The notes: generated by a model from the sequence alone, not told the origin. A stretch of 52,094 nt of DNA from Candidatus Poribacteria bacterium (GCA_022823085.1 JAJDXV010000162.1:1-52094); one strand, 5' to 3'. Positions 36,352-44,714 are shown, counted from the stretch's first letter. A program made the numbers and translations.

Positions 36352-37431
36352 ATGAAAATCGGAATTATTGGGTGTGGAACGATCAGTGGTGCCTATTTTC
36401 AGGGCGCACGGAAAACCGACATCTTAGAAATCAAAGCCTGTGCAGACATCCGACCGGAAGCCGCGCAGGCGCAAGCCGAAAGACACAACTGTCAAGCCTA
36501 TAGTGTCGACGAACTGCTTGCAGACCCAGAGATCGAACTCGTTGTGAACCTGACGATTCCGCGAGCACACGTCGAAGTCGGTTTACAGGTGTTGGAAGCC
36601 GGTAAGCACGTCTATAGCGAAAAACCGCTCGGTGTGGATACCGAAAGCGGAAAGCAACTTATCGACACTGCGGCGGAAAAAGGATTGCGCGTCGGGTCGG
36701 CACCCGATACCTTCTTCGGTGCAGGCATCCAGACCTCTCGGCAAGCACTGGATGCGGGAAAAATCGGGAGACCGATCGCCGGTACAGCGTTCATGTGCGG
36801 ACACGGGCACGAAAGTTGGCATCCGAACCCGGCTTTCTACTACGACATCGGTGGCGGCCCGATGTTGGACATGGGTCCCTACTACGTAACTGCACTCGTC
36901 AATATCCTCGGTCCCGTCAAACGTGTGGCAGCGGTTACGACGAAAGCGTTTGAAGAACGTATCGCGACGAGTGAAGCCGTGCGCGGTTTGAAGATCCCCG
37001 TCAAAATTACGACGCATCTCGCTGGCACCATCGAATTCCAGAACGGTGCGATTATCACCATGATTATGAGTTTCGATATGTGGCGGCACAGCCTCCCGTG
37101 CATCGAAATCTACGGCGAAACCGGTTCGATGACGGTCCCTGACCCCAACGGATTTGGCGGTCCCGTAAATGTGTGTCCAGCAGGCGGCAATTGGGAAGAA
37201 GAAGAAATCCGTTTCCCGAACAACGCTCGGATGATCGGTGTCATTGATATGGTATCGGCAATCGGTACCGGGCGACCGCATCGTGCGAACGGCGCGCTGG
37301 CGTACCATGTGCTTGAGGTGATGTGCGCCTTCGATAAATCCTCCGAAACCGGCGAACACGTCGTCATCGAAAGCACAACGGAACGTCCCGAACCGTTACC
37401 ATACGGTTTGGCGGAATGGGAGATAGATTAG
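36352..37431 (+). CDS. Gfo/Idh/MocA family NAD(P)-dependent oxidoreductase
   Basis: 359 residues. N-terminal Rossmann motif IGIIGCGTISGAYFQG, ACADIRPEAA, the diagnostic YSEKPLG (residues about 90-96), and a C-terminal alpha/beta domain with GGGPMLDMGPYYV carrying the catalytic region. Members oxidise sugars, inositols or related polyols. It stands alone between convergent genes, so no pathway is shown. The nearest AGGAG is about 15 bp upstream, a poor ribosome site. Confidence 0.87.
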   Translation: MKIGIIGCGTISGAYFQGARKTDILEIKACADIRPEAAQAQAERHNCQAYSVDELLADPEIELVVNLTIPRAHVEVGLQVLEAGKHVYSEKPLGVDTESGKQLIDTAAEKGLRVGSAPDTFFGAGIQTSRQALDAGKIGRPIAGTAFMCGHGHESWHPNPAFYYDIGGGPMLDMGPYYVTALVNILGPVKRVAAVTTKAFEERIATSEAVRGLKIPVKITTHLAGTIEFQNGAIITMIMSFDMWRHSLPCIEIYGETGSMTVPDPNGFGGPVNVCPAGGNWEEEEIRFPNNARMIGVIDMVSAIGTGRPHRANGALAYHVLEVMCAFDKSSETGEHVVIESTTERPEPLPYGLAEWEID

Positions 37432-37441
37432 TTGTCCGTAC

Positions 37442-37487
37442 GATTTTTCTGCGAAAAATCTTTTAGTTAACAGTTAACAGTTAACAG
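37442..37487. repeat. GATTTTTC hairpin plus AGTTAAC tandem repeat
   Basis: GATTTTTC-TGC-GAAAAATC (37442-37460) followed by TTTT, then three copies of AGTTAAC (37465 onward). The hairpin with its T run could end transcription of both convergent genes. The same hairpin, slightly changed, lies at 19515. Confidence 0.55.
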
Positions 37488-37546
37488 TGCTTCGTTTGTA
37501 CGATACTATTCTTGATCCGGCAGTTCGCGCAATTCTCACGGCTGAA

Positions 37547-38497
37547 TCACTCGCTGTTTTTCAGATACTTATAGAGATCGCTATCTGTTGAGAGAATCAG
37601 TTTTGTACTTGCAGTAGTCGTCTTTCGATACGTCTCTAAGGTCTGAATAAAGGCGTAAAACTCTGGGTCTTGGCCGTGCGCTTCGGCATAGATTTGGATC
37701 GCTTGTGCATCCGCATCCCCTTTAATCTGCTCAGCTTCCTTATATGCCTCCGACTGAATGCGTTCCAACTCCTTCTGTTTTTGCCCCATGATGTTCGCGG
37801 CTTCGCCTGCGCCCTCTGATTTGTATTTCTCAGAGATACGTTGACGCTCCGAAATCATTTGGTCGAAAACCTTCTTGCGGACTTCGTCTACATAGTTAAT
37901 GCGTTTTATCTGAACATCGACGAGTTCAACACCGTATTGCGGCACGGTTTCTTGTACTTTCTCAAGTATCATGCGTGTAATCTGTTCCCTGCCGATCTGA
38001 ATCTCTTCCAGCGGTTCGCCTGTTTGCCCTTCTTCACCTTCGAGGACTTCGAGATCGAGGCTTAGAACGCGATTTGAATCCCGTACGACTTCAATCAAGA
38101 GTTGCGCTGTCACCAAATCCCGCGCTGCAGAATCGATGATGTCATCGAGACGGGACTGTGCGAACTGTTCTGTGCCGAGTGCTTGATAGAATTTGAGTGC
38201 GTCTTTAATACGCCAGCGTGCTGTCGTATCGAGCCAGATGAACCGCTTGTCCTTTGTCGGAATCTGGTTCGGAGACCCGTCCCATTCCAGTACCCGTTTC
38301 TCAAAACGATGCACCTGCTGAATAAAAGGGGTCTTTATTTTTAATCCGGCGGTCACGATAGGCTGCCCGACAGGGCGACCGAATTCGGTAATAACGACTT
38401 GCTCACCTTCATAGACGACATAGAACATCCCAGCGGCGACTGGCACTGCCAAAATTGCAACGATAATCACCGGTATCAGTATCTTTTTCGATTTCAT
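37547..38497 (-). CDS. hflC: HflC, FtsH-protease modulator
   Basis: 316 residues. One N-terminal membrane helix (ILIPVIIVAILAVPVAAGMFYVV), then an SPFH/band-7 domain opening with EGEQVVITEFGRPV, TTARWRIKDALKFYQAL and RLDDIIDSAARDLV, and a coiled-coil end (QKQKELERIQSEAYKEAEQI) of the HflC type. With HflK it forms a membrane ring that surrounds and restrains FtsH. AAGGAAAA precedes the start, 45 bp after the hflK stop. Confidence 0.9.
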   Translation of the reverse strand: MKSKKILIPVIIVAILAVPVAAGMFYVVYEGEQVVITEFGRPVGQPIVTAGLKIKTPFIQQVHRFEKRVLEWDGSPNQIPTKDKRFIWLDTTARWRIKDALKFYQALGTEQFAQSRLDDIIDSAARDLVTAQLLIEVVRDSNRVLSLDLEVLEGEEGQTGEPLEEIQIGREQITRMILEKVQETVPQYGVELVDVQIKRINYVDEVRKKVFDQMISERQRISEKYKSEGAGEAANIMGQKQKELERIQSEAYKEAEQIKGDADAQAIQIYAEAHGQDPEFYAFIQTLETYRKTTTASTKLILSTDSDLYKYLKNSE

Positions 38498-38542
38498 GTT
38501 TTTACTTTTCCTTGCCGTTCGGTTAGGCGGTTTGAACGGTTT

Positions 38543-39520
38543 TTATTCCTTGAGTTGTAGAAGTGGGATGGGTGCGTTGGTTTTACCGTCAATGACATAA
38601 ATCTCTTTGAGCTGCGGCAAAATTGCTTGCATCGCTTCGAGATAGAGCCGTCGGCGGGTGACCTCTTTCGCTTTCTGATACTCTGTACGGATCGAGTTGA
38701 ACCGGTCGGCATCGCCTTGCGCTTCGTTGACGCGTTTGAGTGCGTAGCCTTGTGCCTCCGAAATTTGTTGTGCCGCTGTGCCTTTCGCTTTTGGTACGGC
38801 TTGATTGTAATCGCGCCACGCTTCGTTGATCAGACGTTCCTTCTCCTGCTTTGCTTCGTTAACGGCGTTAAATGCGGCTTTCACCGTTTCCGGTGGATTG
38901 ACATCTTGTAAGGTCACTGATGCCACATCTAAACCGGTCTGATAGAGATCGAGAAGTTGCTGTAGGTGTTGTTCGACTTCTGCGGCGATTTCGATACGCC
39001 CGACAGTTAGCACTTCCGTCACAGTGCGGTCGCCGACGATTCGGCTCATGACGGATTCTGAGAGGTCTCGCAGCGCGCGCTGTGGGTTGCGGACAGAAAA
39101 CAGAAAGCTTTTTGGGTCCTTGATTTTATACTGTACGACCCATTCGACATCGGCGATGCTGAGGTCGCCTGTCAGGAGTAGCGATTCCTCTGAGTAGTCG
39201 CGGGTATCGTACTGTGTACGCACGCCTGCTCTCAGCGTCCGAAACCCGAATTCTTCTTTGAAAACTTTCCGGACGGGGACGTTAATGGCTCTCTCAATGC
39301 CGAGCGGTAACTTGAAGTGGAGTCCGGGTTCGGCTTGCCGGACAGATTTCCCGAACATGAGGACGACGGCGATCTCGTCCGCCTCGACGGTATAAAAACT
39401 TGTCGCCAAGCAGCCTAAGACGATCAGGCCGATAATCACAAACAGAATCCGTTTCGGCGTGATGAAGCGCGTATAAGGTTGTCGTGTAATCAAATCCTGG
39501 AATTCTTGTATATCTTGCAT
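38543..39520 (-). CDS. hflK: HflK, FtsH-protease modulator
   Basis: 325 residues. A membrane helix (RILFVIIGLIVLGCLATSFYTV) is followed by the band-7 domain: DEIAVVLMFGKSVRQAEPGLHFKLPLGIE, the HflK-specific SLLTGDLSIADVEWVVQYKI, and a long Ala/Glu-rich coiled coil with AQGYALKRVNEAQGDADRF. It is the first gene of an hflK-hflC operon. Confidence 0.91.
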   Translation of the reverse strand: MQDIQEFQDLITRQPYTRFITPKRILFVIIGLIVLGCLATSFYTVEADEIAVVLMFGKSVRQAEPGLHFKLPLGIERAINVPVRKVFKEEFGFRTLRAGVRTQYDTRDYSEESLLLTGDLSIADVEWVVQYKIKDPKSFLFSVRNPQRALRDLSESVMSRIVGDRTVTEVLTVGRIEIAAEVEQHLQQLLDLYQTGLDVASVTLQDVNPPETVKAAFNAVNEAKQEKERLINEAWRDYNQAVPKAKGTAAQQISEAQGYALKRVNEAQGDADRFNSIRTEYQKAKEVTRRRLYLEAMQAILPQLKEIYVIDGKTNAPIPLLQLKE

Positions 39521-39558
39521 AAGGGTTTTCCTTTTTTATGCTGTGTATTCGTACGGCA

Positions 39559-39587
39559 ATTATAACGCCTTTGGCAAAAACAGTCAA
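39559..39587 (-). promoter_or_regulatory. Promoter of hflK-hflC
   Basis: Minus-strand TTGACT, 17 bp, TATAAT, close upstream of the hflK start. Confidence 0.7.
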
Positions 39588-39668
39588 GGAGAAATGGTTG
39601 TCAGTACGCAGTTAAAGAGGTATCTTGTAGCAGTAGCAGGCTCGGTAAGGATAGTTTCACGCTTGGAA

Positions 39669-39857
39669 TCAAGAGACTGTGGACGGTTGCCCACGATAGA
39701 CTTCGAGTTGCGTCATCTGAATAAACCGTAACGTCTCACTGGGTATCAGGCAGAGGGATTTATCGTAGTGCAAGAATTGTAGTGACCGATAGCGCGACTG
39801 GTTCAGGCGTTGTTCGATGTGATCTTCAAAATCTGTTTCTGTATACCTCTGCCTGGT
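39669..39857 (-). pseudogene. HsdR N-terminal remnant, copy 1
   Basis: A 62-codon frame bounded by stops reads RYTETDFEDHIEQRLNQSRY, then KSLCLIPSETLRFIQMTQ. This is the opening of a type I restriction subunit R (tEtDFEdhIeerL.. ..yDksLcLipetLl.Fi..TQ) with no start and an early stop. DNA at its upstream end is nearly identical to 43440-43520. It lies just downstream of an Rpn nuclease gene, as does copy 2. Confidence 0.7.
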
Positions 39858-39893
39858 CTAAATCTCGTTAGGTAGATGTGGGTTGTTGCTGCA

Positions 39894-40913
39894 TCAGGAG
39901 AGATGCGTATCTATTTCTTCTAAGCTTTGTGCTGTCATGGCTTGTTCTAAGAGCGTGTCGAGGCGCGTTAGGTTGTGGATGTTGCTGATTTCGCGCGAAA
40001 GCACTTCCGGCACGTCCTGAAATTTGAACTGCAGGAGTTTGAGGATTGCGTCTTGTTTACCTTCTGCTTTACCTTTCGCTTCGCCTTGTTCTATAAGAAA
40101 TTCGGCTGTTGTCTGTGCCATCGTTTCTAACTCCTTTGGGTTTTGAATGTGTTGCGTAATAATATCTACTAATGCATCGCGTTCCTCAAGAGAACGCCGG
40201 TGGAATATCAACTGCACAAAATACCGGAGTGCTTCTGCAACTTGGGGGGCGAAATCTTCATCTATTGATGCTAAATGTGATACAGCATCTGCCAATGCTT
40301 CGCTTATCTCTGTCTCGTCCGCATGCTCCTTTTGAAGCACACGGAGCAACCAGCCCAGCGGATGTCCGGATTGCGTCAACGCCGCTGCTTCTGTCTCCTT
40401 GACTCCTAAAAACAGCGTGTCGAAGCTTGGCACAAAACGCTCCAAGATTTCAGGTACATCCATGATGGCTGTTAGGGACACCGGTGTTGTCCACGGACGA
40501 TCCCCTGTATAAAACAGGATCGGCAGGATCGGCTGTAAACGCCTTTCGTTTTCAGGAAGTTTCTCCGTTTCCCATTCCCGCCGTTGCGATTCCCAGATTT
40601 GCACCATGTAGGACAATAACCGAAACCCCATCGTTTTATCCACTGTGGATTGGTGTTCAATGAGGATATAGATGAACAACGCATCGGTGTCTTCTTGAAA
40701 CGGGACACTCAGTAGCACATCTGACTCGCGTTCTTGTAGTGCTTTAGAGATAAAACTCCTTTTCTCGTATGTGATCTGGCTGAAGTCGAGAAACGCCTCG
40801 ATGTCGGGTGCGATGATTCGGACTAACCCGCGTACATATTCCGCGTCTTGAAGCAAGCGTCTGAGACTCCGGTCGGGGAAGTGTTCTATCTGCGTATCCT
40901 GTGTTTTGTGCAT
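39894..40913 (-). CDS. Rpn family recombination-promoting nuclease/putative transposase
   Basis: 339 residues of the PD-(D/E)XK-type Rpn group (COG5464). Start FPDRSLRRLLQDAEYVRGLV, FLDFSQITYEKRSF, DVLLSVPF...FIYILIEHQSTVDKTMGFRLLSYM (the acidic residue and IEHQ are the nuclease core), PILPILFYTGDRPW, and a C-terminal helix with a Gly/Lys-rich linker (EQGEAKGKAEGKQDAILKLLQFKF). Rpn proteins nick or cleave DNA and promote RecA-independent recombination. A truncated second copy lies at 43534. Confidence 0.85.
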   Translation of the reverse strand: MHKTQDTQIEHFPDRSLRRLLQDAEYVRGLVRIIAPDIEAFLDFSQITYEKRSFISKALQERESDVLLSVPFQEDTDALFIYILIEHQSTVDKTMGFRLLSYMVQIWESQRREWETEKLPENERRLQPILPILFYTGDRPWTTPVSLTAIMDVPEILERFVPSFDTLFLGVKETEAAALTQSGHPLGWLLRVLQKEHADETEISEALADAVSHLASIDEDFAPQVAEALRYFVQLIFHRRSLEERDALVDIITQHIQNPKELETMAQTTAEFLIEQGEAKGKAEGKQDAILKLLQFKFQDVPEVLSREISNIHNLTRLDTLLEQAMTAQSLEEIDTHLS

Positions 40914-40953
40914 AGATGCCTATAGTTTCCAAGTGTTGAAAAACGTTTTGTAA

Positions 40954-40983
40954 AGTATAGCATAAAAATACCGAAAAAATCAA
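40954..40983 (-). promoter_or_regulatory. Promoter of the Rpn gene
   Basis: Minus-strand TTGATT, 18 bp, TATACT. Confidence 0.5.
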
Positions 40984-41028
40984 CCTGATATGTATCGCAC
41001 GCCAAATCAGAAAATAACAAGATAGGAT

Positions 41029-41136
41029 CTAAACCTCGTTTCGGACATCTATTTTACCTGTCACTACTTCGGAGATGAGGGATTGTTGATATTCTTTATG
41101 CAGCAAGCCTTCACTTTTCCGCTCAATTGTCTTCAT
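41029..41136 (-). pseudogene. HsdS C-terminal tail remnant
   Basis: A 35-codon frame reads MKTIERKSEGLLHKEYQQSL, then ISEVVTGKIDVR, the characteristic C-terminus of type I specificity subunits (..eyr.sLIseaVTGkIdvR). It overlaps the end of the PIN gene by 14 bp in another frame. A related fragment (ALERKSEGLLHE) lies at 44858-44945. Confidence 0.6.
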
Positions 41137-41626
41137 GCAGCCGTTGGATGTCCTCTTGGCAAATGAACTCTACTATAATACCGTTTCGATGGAATGCGTC
41201 GTCGAAATTCAACCACTTGCTATCTACTGCCTGCAAGATAGGGGGTCTCTCTAAATGCGCGCAGACAACCGCGATGAATTTCCGGTCAGCCGGATCGAAA
41301 CCGTCCAATGCCGGATCATCTGGGAACTCTTCAAACGCATTATCTGAACCATTGACAGGCGTAATCGAAACCAAGTCACACTGTTGAAGGTTTGTCCAAT
41401 TCCGTAGGAGCCATCCGAGAAACCTATCTCCAACATCGACACCACTGGAACGAAGATTTTGCATGTACTCACCGAGAATTATCCACCTATTATCAAGTAC
41501 GAGTTTCACCTCACCACGCATAATTTCCCCAAGTCTCTCTGCACAGGTTTGGACGCAATCGGCGGAAGCCTGTTCTGATCCTCCGTTAGCGACTACTGGA
41601 ACGTTTGTGTCTACAACAACTATCAT
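41123..41626 (-). CDS. PIN-domain nuclease-like protein
   Basis: 167 residues. The acidic PIN constellation can be read: Asp6 (VVVDTNV), Glu53 (ILGEYM), Asp114 (DPADRKFIAV) and Asp135 (QAVDSKW). PIN domains are metal-dependent RNases, common as toxins. The gene overlaps the upstream ATPase gene by 4 bp (ATGA), so the two form one unit and the ATPase may control the nuclease. No classical small antitoxin is present. Confidence 0.72.
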   Translation of the reverse strand: MIVVVDTNVPVVANGGSEQASADCVQTCAERLGEIMRGEVKLVLDNRWIILGEYMQNLRSSGVDVGDRFLGWLLRNWTNLQQCDLVSITPVNGSDNAFEEFPDDPALDGFDPADRKFIAVVCAHLERPPILQAVDSKWLNFDDAFHRNGIIVEFICQEDIQRLHEDN

Positions 41627-42981
41627 TCTATCACTTTCCGCCTTTGCATTTCGGCTTTCGTCTTTTCCACCAATTCACCTGTACTATCGCCAAAGAAGTC
41701 TTGCGGCCAATTGCTGATGTTGCCGTATTGATCAATCTTGAGGCGTTCAATTTCGGAGGTGCCGTCGTGGATCTGGCAGAAGTAGAGGGCTGTCTGATCT
41801 GCTGAAATATCTTCCTCAGCCATCCGGCGCATTAAGCGTAGCAGCAGATGCTCGCTGTGGCTCTCAAGGATAATCTGGACGTTCCGATTTTTCACGACAT
41901 CAATGAGCACATCCGCTAAATCTGATTGTACTTTCGGATGCAGATGTATTTCTGGTTGTTCAAGGATAATCGTCGAATTTTCGGGGACATAGTAACAAAG
42001 CACAAGTACAGGCAGAAGCTGCGACACACCAAAACCGACATCGGTAATCAGCACTTCGGAACTGTTTGGACTCTTTTTGACACGGAATTCATAATCCTTG
42101 CGGTTCTCCGCGATCGGTTCAAGGGAGAACGAATGGATCAGTTCCATTTTTTGTAGCCATTCTAAAATCCGCTGCTCAATGGGTTTATGAGAACGGTTGA
42201 CATTGACGAGCCGCGGCGAAGTTAATCCTTCCGCACGTGCTGCAAGCAGGGCGGGGATCGCTTCTTCGCCACTGAGACCGACATCTTGAGGGCGTTCGCC
42301 TGACCAGATATAACTGCGTCGTGGATACTCGCGAAGTGGACCGAGATAGGTTATCTCGGAACATAGGTTCTCAAAGGCAAGGACGAAGTCTGAAAGGAAA
42401 CCGAGGTTCTGATAGTATCCGCTAACTTCGTCGGGAAATCCGTAGCATTTCACTGGGGGTGGTAAATTCCAGGGGCGCCCGGGATTCCGTGTTGCCTGAA
42501 AACCGCCATGGATGAGTTCATACTGATTTCTTCCGCTTTTCTTATTCTTGTTTGATCGTTTCATCCCAACGAATTCGTCTTTATCAGTCGTATAACGGAA
42601 ACACGCAGCGAGAATACGGTCGTTTTCTTCATGGATTTCTGTGTAGAACGTAAGGTTGTTAATGGGCAAAAGGGAAGTTCTACTAAAAGGCAAGGGTTTG
42701 TTTAACTTCCACGATACGTCTAACTGGAGCGTCAGATCCGTATTATGTGTATAGAGTAAATCGTGAAATGTGCCGAAGTCAACAAAGGACCGGTCATCTC
42801 CAAAATGTAGCACACGATTTCGGTCTGGAGATTCTACAGTCTGCATGAGCATTAGCAGGACCTGTAAGATACTGGTTTTGCCGGAGCTATTCGCGCCGAA
42901 AAGTCCTGTTAGCGGAGCGAACTGTAGCGGACCCGTATCTTGCCATGATTTGAAATTTTGTGCCCTGAGTTTGGTAATCAT
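41623..42981 (-). CDS. AAA/ABC-type ATPase (DUF3696/RecF-OLD-like), partner of the PIN nuclease
   Basis: 452 residues. Walker A GANSSGKTS (29-37), an ABC-signature-like segment GFGVSQLLPV, Walker B TIILEQPEIHLHP and the switch His block ILESHSEHLL. This is the single-polypeptide SMC/RecF-like ATPase class, with the long insert and C-terminal tail seen in DUF3696 proteins. Related ATPases pair with nucleases in phage-defence modules. The -10 box lies 5 bp before the ATG and there is no ribosome site, suggesting a leaderless message. It lies in the decayed restriction island, upstream of and coupled to the PIN gene. Confidence 0.8.
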   Translation of the reverse strand: MITKLRAQNFKSWQDTGPLQFAPLTGLFGANSSGKTSILQVLLMLMQTVESPDRNRVLHFGDDRSFVDFGTFHDLLYTHNTDLTLQLDVSWKLNKPLPFSRTSLLPINNLTFYTEIHEENDRILAACFRYTTDKDEFVGMKRSNKNKKSGRNQYELIHGGFQATRNPGRPWNLPPPVKCYGFPDEVSGYYQNLGFLSDFVLAFENLCSEITYLGPLREYPRRSYIWSGERPQDVGLSGEEAIPALLAARAEGLTSPRLVNVNRSHKPIEQRILEWLQKMELIHSFSLEPIAENRKDYEFRVKKSPNSSEVLITDVGFGVSQLLPVLVLCYYVPENSTIILEQPEIHLHPKVQSDLADVLIDVVKNRNVQIILESHSEHLLLRLMRRMAEEDISADQTALYFCQIHDGTSEIERLKIDQYGNISNWPQDFFGDSTGELVEKTKAEMQRRKVIE

Positions 42982-42986
42982 AATTT

Positions 42987-43015
42987 ATTATAGTCATCGG
43001 TCGTCGGCAGATTAA
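42987..43015 (-). promoter_or_regulatory. Promoter of the ATPase-PIN operon, probably leaderless
   Basis: TTAATC, 17 bp, TATAAT on the minus strand. The -10 box ends only 5 bp from the ATG, so transcription would begin at or next to the start codon. Confidence 0.5.
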
Positions 43016-43067
43016 TGGGAGCTTCCGCTCCAAAATCTAAATCGTTCCATCATGCTACTCTGCAGTT

Positions 43068-43481
43068 TTAAAACCATTTCTCGTTTCTTTCGGAGTAATG
43101 CAGTTGTCGAATGAGGAAGAATCGGTTTTGCGCGTAAAGTTTTTGATGGTCAGGGTTCATGCCACTTGAGGGTTGGAAGTAGGTCAGTTTAAAATCGCAA
43201 CCGCGATCCTTAACGCCTTTCCGCAGCACATCCAGCACCCCTCGACTTGCAATCTGTTTGCTCACGCGGTCAAGGAGTTTCCGAGATGTATCTCCGCCAA
43301 GCTGTCGTTCCAGTCTCTGATACACTCCTGGTTGTGTGTCCTGAATAAACTGCAGCGTTTCATCGGGTATCAGACAGAGGGATTTATTATAGTCAGTAGA
43401 TTGTAATGACCGGTAGCCAGACTGATGCAGGCGTTCTTCGATGTGATCTTCAAAATCTGTTTCTGTATACCTCTGCCTGGT
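43068..43481 (-). pseudogene. HsdR N-terminal remnant, copy 2
   Basis: A 137-codon frame without a start begins RYTETDFEDHIEERLHQSGY and contains ETLQFIQDTQPGVYQRLERQ, SRGVLDVLRKGVKDRG, YFQPSSGMNPDHQKLYAQNR and RQLHYSERNEKWF, all hallmarks of the N-terminal nuclease region of type I HsdR. It then meets a stop where HsdR would continue for some 800 residues. It is longer than copy 1 at 39669 and likewise lies beside an Rpn gene. Confidence 0.75.
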
Positions 43482-43533
43482 CTAAATCTCGTTAGGTAGA
43501 TGTGGGTTGTTGCTGCATCATCAGTATATCGTT

Positions 43534-44049
43534 TCAGTTTGCGTTGACAGAGGAATGCGTGTCTATTTCGTCTATGCTTTGTGCTGTCATGGCTTGCTCG
43601 AAGAGTGTGTCGAGGCGCGTTAGGTTGTGGATGTTGCTGATTTCGCGGGAGAGCACTTCAGGGACGTTTTGAAATCGGAACTGCAAGAGTTTGAGGACTG
43701 CGTCCTGTTTACCTTCTTCTCTGCCTTCTTCTCTGCCTTCTTCTCTGCCTTCTTCTCTGCCTTCTTCTCTGCCTTCTTCTCTGCCTTCTTCTTTACCTTC
43801 TGCTTTACCTTGTTCTCTAAGAAATTCGGCTGTTGTCTGTGCCATCGTTTCTAACTCCTTTGGGTTTTGAATGTGTTGCGTAATAATATCTACTAACGCA
43901 TCGCGTTCCTCAAGCGAACGCCGGTGGAATATCAACTGCACAAAATACCGGAGTGCTTCTGCAACTTGGGGGGCGAAATCTTCATCTATTGATGCTAAAT
44001 TTGTAGTACCGCAATCCTGAAAATCCTGATCCTGACAATCCGCAGCCAA
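43534..44049 (-). pseudogene. Truncated second copy of the Rpn nuclease with expanded EEGR repeats
   Basis: From LASIDEDFAPQVAEALRYF onward it matches the C-terminal half of the Rpn protein at 39894 nearly residue for residue. The first 17 residues come from unrelated flanking sequence (a TCCTGA-rich tract). The catalytic N-terminal half is missing, so it should be inactive. The Gly/Lys linker has been expanded by six 12-bp units into (GREE)n. The duplicated block includes the adjacent hsdR remnant. Confidence 0.75.
43716..43795. repeat. 12-bp minisatellite inside the Rpn copy
   Basis: About six tandem copies of TTCTTCTCTGCC, coding for repeated EEGR on the minus strand. The full-length paralogue has no such run at the same place, so the tract grew after the duplication. 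Confidence 0.85.
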
Positions 44050-44486
44050 AAACGTTACACACCCCGAAAAACCCAGGACGATTTAGTTTTCGGTTTTGAT
44101 TTTGATTTTCGTTTATATAATACCAATTCTAATTGACTATTCGTCTTAAAAGTGCCACCATTTTTGAGCTATGCCCGGTTCGGTTAGGAAACCGAACCTA
44201 CCGGGCCTGGGTAGCCGGTGTACGGTTAATGGAATATAAACTTTTAGAAATGGTATAAGTTGACGTTTTCTTATGAAAGATCGCGAGCATAAGAAACACC
44301 CCAGCAAAAACACTCGCTCCTACAGAGGAGACTATACACAGATATAAAGTAAATGGGTAAAACTAAATGGCCCTGCCGAAAAAGCCTGCGTCTGTTGAAT
44401 CATGGAACGCCTGAAACAAAATGATTTTCGGACGTTTTGGCAATAGGTTTGGTTTCTATTATTCCTTGTGAAACGAATAGATCCCA
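44050..44486. other. Gene-free region with palindromic elements
   Basis: Contains the MITE-like element at 44121-44255 and, to its right, GCGAG...CTCGCTCCTACAG (44283-44323), which has the stem-then-CTAC form of the other hairpins with a long loop. The remainder shows no convincing coding frame. Confidence 0.5.
44121..44255. mobile_element. MITE-like element with 12-bp inverted ends and an internal hairpin
   Basis: TACCAATTCTAA (44121-44132) and TTAGAAATGGTA (44244-44255) are inverted with 11 of 12 matches, 135 bp apart. Inside is GGTTCGGTT-AGGA-AACCGAACC (44177-44198), identical in core to the hairpin at 15703, with a further CCGGGC that can pair with GCCCGG outside it. No ORF is present, so any movement would depend on a transposase elsewhere. 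Confidence 0.5.
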
Positions 44487-44714
44487 TTAAAGTAAAAACA
44501 ATTTACCTTCAGGCATTTTGCCGGTATAGTGTATCGCTGCGCCTCCGATAAATCCGTCTAATGCATCATAGATGTCATCACGGACGCTGCTATGAACAGA
44601 AACTATACCGCCCAGGAGTTCAGTATTCTCACTGATTTCAGGTTCAATAATAAACAACCACTCATTTGGATATTTCTGTTCCATTTCTGCTATCGTTAAA
44701 CGTTCAACACACAT
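44487..44714 (-). CDS. Small hypothetical protein
   Basis: 75 residues: ERLTIAEMEQKYPNEWLFII, then SVRDDIYDAL...AAIHYTGKMPEGKLFLL. It resembles a widespread family of short unnamed bacterial proteins (YP.EWLlI at the start, YTGk.PE at the end) that often sit before a retropepsin-like gene; no such partner follows here. The GAGGAG ribosome site is good and a clear promoter lies upstream, so it is probably expressed. Confidence 0.6.
   Translation of the reverse strand: MCVERLTIAEMEQKYPNEWLFIIEPEISENTELLGGIVSVHSSVRDDIYDALDGFIGGAAIHYTGKMPEGKLFLL

Noticed and set aside
43627..43854. Plus-strand ORF of repeated FFSA units
   Set aside because: It is the opposite-strand shadow of the EEGR minisatellite in the Rpn copy.
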